Below, piece after piece: positions 1 to 8,300 of a DNA stretch of 64,000 bases. The notes under the pieces were generated by a model. It did not search any database. It was not told the origin of the DNA and saw only the letters and a program-made list of their open reading frames with translations. The translations under genes and the position numbers were made by a program. The stretch's first letter is position 1. Each line of letters begins with the position of its first letter. This DNA is from Epilithonimonas mollis (GTDB taxonomy: Bacteria > Bacteroidota > Bacteroidia > Flavobacteriales > Weeksellaceae), in NCBI RefSeq assembly GCF_900142325.1, contig NZ_FRAM01000002.1, positions 62,001-126,000 of the forward strand, written 5' to 3'.

Positions 1-1
1 A

Positions 2-883
2 AAAGAACAGGTAGCTTCTGACCTGGGCTTTTTCGCTGCGAAATCCGCAATTAAGGACTCGGGGATTGATCCTGAAACTTTGGATTACATCATTTTTGCC
101 CATAATTTTGGCGATGTGCGTTTCGGAACGGTGCAGTCCGATATGGTTCCGAGCCTCGCTTCGAGGGTCAAGCATCTTTTGAAGATAAAAAACAATTTTT
201 GTGTTGCTTACGATATAGTGTTCGGATGCCCAGGGTGGATTGAGGGAATGATACAAGCTAATGCTTTTATTAAATCGGGTATTGCTAAACGATGCCTGAT
301 TATCGGAGCAGAAACCCTTTCCCGAGTAGTAGATATCCATGACAGGGATAGCATGATTTATGCAGACGGAGCAGGTGCTGCCATATTGGAAATCAGCAAT
401 GATGAATCGGGAATCCAATCGCACATATCGGGTTCGTTTACCTCAGAAGAAAAAGACTATCTGCACTTTGGTAAATCGTACTCTAATGAGAGTTGTCCTG
501 ATATACGATACATCAAGATGAACGGCAGAAAAATCTATGAATTTGCCATTTTGCGTGTTCCTATTGCTATGAAAGAATGCCTTGATAGCAGCGGATTTTC
601 CATTAACCAATTGGATAAAATCATTATTCATCAGGCTAATAAAAAAATGGACGAAGCTATTCTTAAACGGTTTTACAGGTTATACGATGCAGCAGTTCCC
701 AAAGACATAATGCCTATGGTTATTCAGAAGCTCGGAAACAGCAGTGTAGCAACAATTCCCTCTCTACTTGCGATGATTAAAAGAGGAGAGTTACCTGAAC
801 ATTCTATTAAAAAAGGAGATATAGTTTTGTTTGCTTCGGTAGGTGCGGGAATGAATATCAATGCGTTTGTTTATAAGGCATAA
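2..883 (+). CDS. 3-oxoacyl-ACP synthase III family protein (5' end cut by window)
   Basis: This is a thiolase-fold condensing enzyme of the KAS III (FabH) family, which joins an acyl-CoA starter to malonyl-ACP. The frame is open from base 2, so the start lies to the left; the TTG at 80 is not a credible start because the upstream residues (ASDLGFFAAKSAIKDSGIDP) already fit the family. The catalytic triad is visible: Cys in FGCPGWIEG, His in IIHQANKK and Asn in LGNSSVATIPS. It precedes mobC, where mobB would be expected in related elements, so it is probably ICE cargo. Its product is unknown: it could act in fatty acid synthesis, or make a special acyl product such as a signal or secondary metabolite. 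Confidence 0.85.
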   Translation, partial: KEQVASDLGFFAAKSAIKDSGIDPETLDYIIFAHNFGDVRFGTVQSDMVPSLASRVKHLLKIKNNFCVAYDIVFGCPGWIEGMIQANAFIKSGIAKRCLIIGAETLSRVVDIHDRDSMIYADGAGAAILEISNDESGIQSHISGSFTSEEKDYLHFGKSYSNESCPDIRYIKMNGRKIYEFAILRVPIAMKECLDSSGFSINQLDKIIIHQANKKMDEAILKRFYRLYDAAVPKDIMPMVIQKLGNSSVATIPSLLAMIKRGELPEHSIKKGDIVLFASVGAGMNINAFVYKA

Positions 884-929
884 AATAAACAGAACTCAGG
901 ATAATAATTTCGATTGATTGTAAACTGTA

Positions 930-1006
930 CTATTCAGCCAAACACCGCCACGCACCGCCATTGAGTGCCATATTCTTATAGACACGCTATACAGCCTATA
1001 AATTCA
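930..1006 (+). promoter_or_regulatory. Phased GCCA array and -7-like box upstream of mobC
   Basis: GCCA occurs at 937, 947, 957 and 967, exactly 10 bp apart, so all four sit on one face of the helix. The last GCC is followed by 29 bases and then TAAATTCA at 999-1006, a 6/8 match to the Bacteroidota -7 consensus TAnnTTTG. No clear -33 TTG is present. The reverse complement resembles the array at 28124-28156, sharing GGCACTCAA in the same phase. I infer an activator operator with its promoter; function is not shown. Confidence 0.5.
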
Positions 1007-1031
1007 CGCCCGAACATTTAAAATTTTTCAA

Positions 1032-3029
1032 ATGCAGGGAGAAGACGATTTAAGAGGCTTAGCCAAGATAATGGCTTTTATGCGGGCAGTAAGTATCCTT
1101 TTGGTACTGATGCACCTTTATTGGTTTTGCTACACTTTCTTTTTAGAACGTGGCTGGACATTAGAAATCATCAATAAGATATTAGGGAATTTCAACCGGA
1201 CGGCAGGACTTTTTGAACATACGTTATATACCAAAGTGTTCGCTTTGGTATTGTTGGCTTTAAGCTGTCTGGGAACAAAAGGCGTAAAAAATGAAAAAAT
1301 AACATGGTCTAAAATTTATGTGGCGTTGGGTATTGGATTTGTGTTATTCTTTCTCAATACGCCACTCTTAAAGCTGTCGCCAGTTGCCGGAACATTCCTT
1401 TATATCCTTACGATGGCGGGCGGTTATATTGCCTTATTGATGGCGGGTGTGTGGATGCACCGTTTACTCAACAACAACCTGATGGACGACGTTTTCAATA
1501 ATGAAAATGAGAGTTTTCAGCAGGAAACCAAGCTGATGGAAAACGAATATTCTGTCAATCTTCCCACGAAGTTCTATTACAAAGGCAAGTGGAACAACGG
1601 CTGGATTAACATTGTGAATCCCTTTCGGGCAACGATCGTGTTAGGAACTCCGGGTTCCGGTAAATCGTATGCAATCGTAAACAACTACATCAAGCAACAG
1701 ATTGAGAAAGGGTTCTCCATGTACATCTATGACTTCAAATTCGATGACCTTTCTACCATTGCCTACAACCACTTATTGAAGAACAGGGATAAGTACAAAG
1801 TACAGCCCAAATTTTATGTGATAAATTTTGACGACCCACGCAAGAGCCACCGTTGCAATCCGCTTAATCCCGGCTTTATGACGGACATATCCGATGCCTA
1901 CGAAGCGGCATATACGATCATGCTAAACCTTAACAGGTCGTGGATACAGAAGCAAGGGGATTTTTTCGTCGAGTCGCCAATTATATTGTTGGCAGCCATT
2001 ATCTGGTTTCTTAAAATCTACGAAAATGGTAAGTTCTGTACCTTTCCCCATGCTATTGAGTTGCTGAATAAGAAATACGCTGATGTATTTACCATTCTGA
2101 CCTCTTATCCCGAATTGGAAAATTATTTGTCGCCCTTCATGGATGCCTGGCAAGGCGGAGCACAAGATCAATTACAAGGTCAGATTGCTTCTGCCAAAAT
2201 CCCTTTGTCGAGAATGATTTCGCCACAACTCTATTGGGTTATGACAGGCGACGATTTTTCTTTAGACATCAACAACCCAAAAGAGCCTAAAATTTTGTGT
2301 GTCGGAAACAACCCCGATAGACAAAATATTTACTCAGCAGCTTTGGGTTTATATAACTCCCGAATTGTAAAATTAATCAATAAAAAAGGACAGCTTAAAA
2401 GCTCGGTTATCATAGACGAATTGCCCACAATTTATTTCAGGGGACTTGACCAACTCATCGCAACTGCGAGAAGTAATTTCGTATCTGTATGCCTTGGTTT
2501 TCAAGATTTTAGTCAATTAATACGTGATTATGGCGACAAAGAAAGTAAGGTAATTCAGAACACAGTTGGTAATATTTTTAGCGGTCAGGTCGTAGGCGAA
2601 ACAGCGAAAAATTTATCAGAACGTTTCGGAAAAGTTTTACAAAAACGGCAGAGTATGACGATTAATCGTAATGATAAATCTACTTCCATTTCAACCCAAT
2701 TAGACAGCCTTATTCCGGCTTCAAAAATCAGTACCCTTACACAAGGTATGTTCGTGGGTGCTGTTTCCGATAACTTCGACGAACGTATAGAGCAAAAAAT
2801 ATTTCATGCGGAAATCGTGGTTGATAATGAAAAGGTTGCTACCGAAACCAAAGCGTATCAGAAGATACCCGAAATTTTATCCTTTGTCGATGAAAACGGA
2901 GTAGATAATATGAAACGGGATATTGATAACAATTACCGTCAGATAAAATTAGACATTGTTCATATCGTGGAGAGTGAAATGGAACGCATCAAGAATGACC
3001 CTGATCTACAACATTTGGTACAACAATAG
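1032..3029 (+). CDS. mobC: MobC-type type IV coupling protein (TraG/TraD family)
   Basis: MobC is the inner-membrane ATPase that links the relaxosome to the conjugation pore. At 665 residues it has the usual length. The N-terminus holds several membrane segments (about residues 15-45, 70-85 and 95-150). The Walker A motif GTPGSGKS lies near residue 208, and a Walker B-like segment, SSVIIDELPTIYF, near 460. Family members usually follow mobA and mobB; here a KAS III gene is directly upstream instead, so mobC seems to have its own promoter region (phased repeats at 937-970). The ATG at 1032 fits the predicted promoter spacing. Confidence 0.93.
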   Translation: MQGEDDLRGLAKIMAFMRAVSILLVLMHLYWFCYTFFLERGWTLEIINKILGNFNRTAGLFEHTLYTKVFALVLLALSCLGTKGVKNEKITWSKIYVALGIGFVLFFLNTPLLKLSPVAGTFLYILTMAGGYIALLMAGVWMHRLLNNNLMDDVFNNENESFQQETKLMENEYSVNLPTKFYYKGKWNNGWINIVNPFRATIVLGTPGSGKSYAIVNNYIKQQIEKGFSMYIYDFKFDDLSTIAYNHLLKNRDKYKVQPKFYVINFDDPRKSHRCNPLNPGFMTDISDAYEAAYTIMLNLNRSWIQKQGDFFVESPIILLAAIIWFLKIYENGKFCTFPHAIELLNKKYADVFTILTSYPELENYLSPFMDAWQGGAQDQLQGQIASAKIPLSRMISPQLYWVMTGDDFSLDINNPKEPKILCVGNNPDRQNIYSAALGLYNSRIVKLINKKGQLKSSVIIDELPTIYFRGLDQLIATARSNFVSVCLGFQDFSQLIRDYGDKESKVIQNTVGNIFSGQVVGETAKNLSERFGKVLQKRQSMTINRNDKSTSISTQLDSLIPASKISTLTQGMFVGAVSDNFDERIEQKIFHAEIVVDNEKVATETKAYQKIPEILSFVDENGVDNMKRDIDNNYRQIKLDIVHIVESEMERIKNDPDLQHLVQQ

Positions 3030-3173
3030 CCAAGACTTATGCTAAGAGATGATTGAAAAAAATATAAATTCTGCCACACGAATGACGATCCAAACACTTT
3101 ACATCAACCAATTTCCCGGTTTAGATGAGTATAGAACAGTTCATAAGTCAATTTACCCTATTCAATTATTTTT

Positions 3174-3207
3174 TTTGACTATTGGTATCTTTGATTGGAT
3201 AATTTTG
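3174..3207 (+). promoter_or_regulatory. Putative promoter of the GNAT gene
   Basis: TTTG at 3174-3177 (-33) and TAATTTTG at 3200-3207 (-7) match the Bacteroidota consensus TTTG/TAnnTTTG with a 22-bp spacer. The ATG at 3278 would follow a leader of about 60 nt. Confidence 0.5.
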
Positions 3208-3277
3208 TAAACAGAATCAACTGTATGAAAAATAGCAATATGCGGTTGCTATCTGATTGAAAAAAAAGGCAGATAAA

Positions 3278-3889
3278 ATGGAAGTAGTAATAAAAAATCT
3301 CAGAGATAAGGATTTCGATATGGCAAGAAAGTTTGCTGTCGAAGGCATGCACTTATCATGGTACGCAACCAACAAGTTAGAACTCTATATCTACAGCAAA
3401 TATTTCTGGTACTTGGAAATTACCAAAGCAACACGGGCATACGGAGCCTATATGGATAATAAATTGGTGGGCGTACTCTTAGCAGACATAAAGGGTAAAC
3501 CAAAAATTTTTACCTCCTTTTATTACAGAGCCTTTGTCAAAACTATTTCTTTTTTTATCAATCTCTTTTACTGGAAAGCATCCAGTATATATGACGATAC
3601 CAATGTAGAGATGCTCAATGAACTGAAAAGGACAAACGAAATTGACGGTGAACTGAATTTTTTCGCTGTTGACCCTACCATCAAGGGCAAGGGGATCGGA
3701 ACACTCCTGCTTGACCGATTGGAAAAGGATGAAAAAGATAAAATGATCTACCTGTATACCGATTCCGGATCTACCTACCAGTTTTACGAAAGGCGGGGTT
3801 TCACTATGTCGGGTAAACGGGATATCACGATGGAGATACACGGAAAAGAGGTCGCATTGACCTGTTATATATTCAGTAAACGATTTTAA
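3278..3889 (+). CDS. GNAT family N-acetyltransferase
   Basis: This predicted acetyl-CoA-dependent acetyltransferase has 203 residues from the ATG at 3278. A TTG seven codons upstream is less likely because the ATG fits the fold start (MEVVIKNLRDKDFDMARKF). The acetyl-CoA-binding motif A is visible as FFAVDPTIKGKGIGTLLLD near residues 133-151, followed by the motif B strand YLYTDSGSTYQFYERRGF. The substrate cannot be read from sequence; relatives acetylate amines, antibiotics or protein N-termini. The gene stands alone, with its own promoter (3174-3207) and terminator (3888-3916), which suits a single cargo gene. Confidence 0.85.
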   Translation: MEVVIKNLRDKDFDMARKFAVEGMHLSWYATNKLELYIYSKYFWYLEITKATRAYGAYMDNKLVGVLLADIKGKPKIFTSFYYRAFVKTISFFINLFYWKASSIYDDTNVEMLNELKRTNEIDGELNFFAVDPTIKGKGIGTLLLDRLEKDEKDKMIYLYTDSGSTYQFYERRGFTMSGKRDITMEIHGKEVALTCYIFSKRF

Positions 3890-3916
3890 AAGCCTTGAAA
3901 AATTCAAGGCTTTTTT
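3888..3916 (+). terminator. Rho-independent terminator after the GNAT gene
   Basis: A nine-pair stem (AGCCTTGAA at 3891-3899 with TTCAAGGCT at 3903-3911) has a three-base loop and is followed by a run of T. It begins at the GNAT stop codon. Confidence 0.85.
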
Positions 3917-4211
3917 ATTGGTAGGGGCTTATATACCTACGCTACATGGTTTCGTACCGGGCTTTTTACTACCTGTAAAAAACAATGCTTAATTTTCTTT
4001 TATCGGCTTGCTCCCAAGCAAAAAATAACTCACCAAATTCCTATATCATAGGTAGTTGCTACTACTGACTTTCAAACTGTGTCCAACCAAATTCTCAGCA
4101 AACGACTTAAACGGATATAACACAATTGAACGGTGAATATTTACCGTTCGGTTTCTTTTTCAAGCATACGCTTTAATGCCCAGGCTACCTTTGGCAAAAA
4201 AATAAGTGATC
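3917..4211. other. Gene-free stretch upstream of the efflux operon
   Basis: About 295 bases without a credible gene lie between the GNAT terminator and the efflux operon. The notable item is the hairpin at 4128-4149. I see no confident -33/-7 pair, although the efflux promoter must lie here or further upstream. Confidence 0.5.
4128..4161 (+). terminator. Hairpin with T-rich tail in the efflux operon leader
   Basis: GAACGGT (4128-4134) pairs with ACCGTTC (4143-4149), extendable through a G-U pair, and is followed by GGTTTCTTTTTC. It lies about 60 bp before the efflux adaptor gene, so it could be an attenuator in the leader or the end of an unseen upstream transcript. Confidence 0.45.
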
Positions 4212-5300
4212 ATGCGTAATAAAATATTTTTAATTGTCGGTGTTTTACTGGTCGTTGGGCTGGTATGGTTCAAACTTTCAAGCAACCAAAAAAAGGTGGA
4301 TAAAGAGATTCGTGCAGAACAGGAAGCAGTTCCGTTCGCAATAGAAGCTATTGCTGTTACCGAAGAGCAGTTTGACGATTCTTTTTCTTATCCCGGACAA
4401 CTGGAAACCACAGGGATGGTAAATTTAGTTGCGGAAACGGATGGTAAGGTTGTAAAACTAAACATCCAGAACGGTAGTAAGGTCAGTAAAGGTCAGGTCA
4501 TCGCTGTCCTTGAAAACCCAATGAAACAGCCATCCCATCAGATACACCAGATCGAGTACGAAAAAGCAAAGGTAGACTATCAGCGGTATGCCGAATTACA
4601 TAAACAGAACAATGCGACAGGCGTAGAACTGGAAACTGCCCGACACGCCTTGAACATGGCAGAAAAGCAACTGAAAATCTCCCAGTCTGAACTTAGCCGT
4701 ACAACGGTCATTGCTCCGATCAGTGGCGTTATTGCTACCAAATCCGCAAGTGTAGGTGACTACCTGTCACCCGGAAGCCCTGTCGCTGTTATTATTCCTT
4801 TAAACCAGCTTGAAGTACGTTTTCAGGTTCCCGAAAAGGAAATTTCCAAGATCAAACAGGGCAAACCAGTTCGTTTTACCGTAGACGCCTATCCGACACA
4901 CCATTTTGAGGGTGTGGTTTCAGCGATCATTCCCAACGCTAATCAGGCGAAAACATTTCCTGTACTTGCCAAGGTGAACAACAACCAGCACGGCATCACA
5001 TTGATGGGCGGAATGACGGTGAATGTGGATATGGACGCATCGGAAAAAATTTCTACACTGGTTATCCCACGCACGGCGGTAAGAGGTGATTTCAATGCCC
5101 CTTATGTCTGGTTGGTCGGTGAAGGCAAAAAAGCCGTTCGCCGTCCGTTCCAAAAAGGCAGGGAACTGGAAGATTATATCGAAGTCATATCCGGTCTGAA
5201 GCCCGGTGATATCGTGGTGACCAAAGGACAGTCCAATATTACCGAAGGAATAGACCTTACATCGGTAAAGATTACTGAAAGCAAAGCAGATATCAACTAA
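4212..5300 (+). CDS. RND efflux periplasmic adaptor (membrane fusion protein, HlyD/AcrA family)
   Basis: This adaptor bridges the inner-membrane pump and the outer-membrane channel. It has an N-terminal membrane anchor (NKIFLIVGVLLVVGLVWFKL), a biotinyl-lipoyl half (GMVNLVAETDGKVVKLNIQN), a short alpha-hairpin (about residues 110-155) and the second lipoyl half (TVIAPISGVIATKSASVGDY), then beta-barrel and membrane-proximal domains. The ATG at 4212 is preferred to the GTG at 4206. The pump gene follows after 14 bases, so the two are certainly co-transcribed. The substrate is unknown; the partner pump looks like the hydrophobe/amphiphile type rather than the metal type. Confidence 0.93.
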   Translation: MRNKIFLIVGVLLVVGLVWFKLSSNQKKVDKEIRAEQEAVPFAIEAIAVTEEQFDDSFSYPGQLETTGMVNLVAETDGKVVKLNIQNGSKVSKGQVIAVLENPMKQPSHQIHQIEYEKAKVDYQRYAELHKQNNATGVELETARHALNMAEKQLKISQSELSRTTVIAPISGVIATKSASVGDYLSPGSPVAVIIPLNQLEVRFQVPEKEISKIKQGKPVRFTVDAYPTHHFEGVVSAIIPNANQAKTFPVLAKVNNNQHGITLMGGMTVNVDMDASEKISTLVIPRTAVRGDFNAPYVWLVGEGKKAVRRPFQKGRELEDYIEVISGLKPGDIVVTKGQSNITEGIDLTSVKITESKADIN

Positions 5301-5314
5301 TAAACCCAAAAGAA

Positions 5315-8300
5315 ATGAAGTTAACAGAACTGGCGATCAAACGCCCCATATTATTTATTGTCTTTTACCTGATCATAGCAGGTCTGGGTATATTGGGATA
5401 TAGCAAACTCCGCTATGAACTATTGCCCGAACTGGCAACCCCCGTCGTTACGGTAACAGCCGTATATCCGGGAGGAGCACCGAGTGAAATAGAAAACACG
5501 GTATCCAAAAAATTGGAAGACGCCATATCCGGCGTAAACAAGATAAAAAGGGTCAGCACTTATTCTGCCGAAAACTCTGCGGTCGTATCCATTGAGTTTG
5601 TTGCCGATGCTGATCCCGAAAAAGCGATTCAGGATGTACAGCGGGCGATAAACAAAGTACTCCCTGAACTCCCTGCTGCCGTAAAATCACCCACTATTGA
5701 AAGTTACAGTATCAACGATGAGCCTGTACTAAGAATAGGAACTACTGCGAATATTCCTGAAGCACAGTTGTACGAGATGCTGGATAAGCAGATCAGACAG
5801 GGTATTTCACAGATCAACAATGTAGGGCGTGTTACGCTTCTTGGTGGTTCTCCAAGGGAAGTTAAAGTTGCCGCAGACCTTGAAAAGCTGAGGGCCTATG
5901 GCATTGGCATGGATGAGCTTGCACAGGCTATCCAAAGCAGTAATGTCGAGATACCCATTGGTGCGGTAAAATCAAAAGACGGCGAATTTGACGTGCGTAC
6001 CACAGGTAAAGCAACGGACTTCGAGCAACTTCGTATGCAACCCGTACGTGTCCAGCCGGATGGCAGTACCATATTCGTAAAAGATGTCGCCAATATAACA
6101 GAAGGACAAAAGGAGGCTACGGTCATGAACCGTGTAAACGGCAAGAACTCCATCGCCCTGCTGGTCAACAAGCAGACCGGGGCAAATGCCGTGGAAGCCG
6201 CAAAACTGGTACGGGAACATCTGACAGAACTGGAATCCCTGCACAGCAACATCGGGCTTAAGTTTTCTGTTATTTCCGATTCATCGGAATTTACACTCAA
6301 AGCGGCTAATTCCGTGTACTTTGATTTCTTTTTGGCGGTATTGCTCGTGGCACTTGTTATGCTGGTGTTCCTGCACAGTCTGCGAAATGCAATCACCGTA
6401 CTGATCGCTATTCCAACCTCCCTGTTGGTTGCTTTCATCATGATGTTCGCTATGGATTACTCCCTGAACCTGATGACGCTTCTCGCTATGTCTCTTGTGA
6501 TCGGGATTCTGGTGGACGACTCCATTGTGGTGCTGGAAAATATCTACCGTCACATGGAAATGGGATCTGAAAGAGTGAAAGCATCCCTTGACGGTCGTAC
6601 AGAGATTGGTTTTGCTGCGATGTCCATTACACTGGTGGACGTAGTGGTATTCCTGCCCCTTGCTTTTGTGCCGGGGCTTGTAGGTAGCCTTGTTAAAGAA
6701 TTCGCTTTAGTCATCGTGGTTTCCACACTGTCCAGCTTAATGGTGTCTTTCACTTTGACACCGATGATATCGTCACGTTTTGCGAAACTTACCCATCTGG
6801 ACGGAAAGACTATCTTCTCCCGTTTTGCGATGTTCTTTGAGAAACAGATTGCGAAGCTGACCGATCTTTACGAAAGGATACTGGCATGGTCACTTGTTAA
6901 TAAATGGAAAACTGTCGGTATTTCCGCTGCTTTCCTGATCGCTTCACTAAGCCTGCTGTTCACAGGGCATGTAGGTAGCGAGTTTGTTCCCGCTACGGAT
7001 AAGGGTGAGCTTTCGCTGATGGTCACAGCCCCTCCGGGTACACGTATCCAGGAAATGGATCGCATTGTCAAATCTATTGAACAGAGAGTGAATGAAGTGC
7101 CGGAAGTTACTAATCAGTTTACGCTTGTCGGTTATCAAAGTGATGGCTCAGGGGAGAACCGTGGCGGTAACGTGGCAAGTATAAACATATCGCTCGTTGA
7201 AGCTAAAGACAGAAGTAAATCCATTTCAGAAATAGGACGGGAACTTAAAAAAATCGCCTTGCTGGAAGCGGGTGTGAAAGTCGATGTTTCCACTGTAGGT
7301 CTCTTCGGAACCAATGCCGCTCCGATACAGCTACTGTTGCACGGAGAGAACAGAGATACTGTATTTGCAACCGCAAGACGACTTTTGGAAGATATCAGGA
7401 AAGTGGACGGTATCGTTGCTCCAAAGCTCTCTGTAGAGGATGAGAAACCGTCGTTACAGGTAAATATAGACCGTAAAAAACTCGGTGACCTCGGTCTGAC
7501 CGTAGAGGGGATCAGTACGGCACTGCGTATAGCCGTGAACGGTTACGAAGATATGAAATATACAAAGGACGGTACAGAGATCGATATGCGTATCTCCCTG
7601 CGTGAACAGGACAAAGCGACCACAAGCAATATTGAAAATTTCCCGTTCGTTAACGCTCAGGGTCAGATGATATACCTCAAACAGTTTGCGGATGTCCGTT
7701 TAGCCACCGCACCATCTATGCTCGAAAGAAGAAATAAACAGTCCGCAGTGATGCTGATGGCAAAGGTAACCGGCAGACCTACCGGAGATATCGGCGAGGA
7801 CATCAAGGCTATCGTAGCTAAAAATCCGCTACCTGCATCCGTTACGCTTCGTTATGAGGGCGACCTCGATTTGCAGGATGATGCTTTCGGAAGCCTTGCC
7901 GTGGCACTGGTTATGTCACTCTGCCTGATCTACCTGATCATGGTCGCATTGTATAACAACTGGGCATACCCGTTTGTCGTATTGTTCTCCATTCCGGTAG
8001 GTGTCGGAGGTTCCGTGGTCGCTTTAGCTTTAGCTGGAAATTCACTGAATATCTTTTCCATATTCGGATTGATCATGATGATGGGGCTTGTGGCGAAGAA
8101 TGCCATCTTGTTGGTCGACAGGGCAAACGAACGACTTGCCGAGGGAGATTCTCTCAGAGCGGCACTTTTGGATGCCGGACGTACAAGGTTGAGACCGATC
8201 CTGATGACCACGCTGGCAATGGTAATTGGCATGCTACCACTGGCATTGTCAAAAGGGGCATCTTCGGAAATGATCAGCAGTCTGGCATGGGTACTTATAG

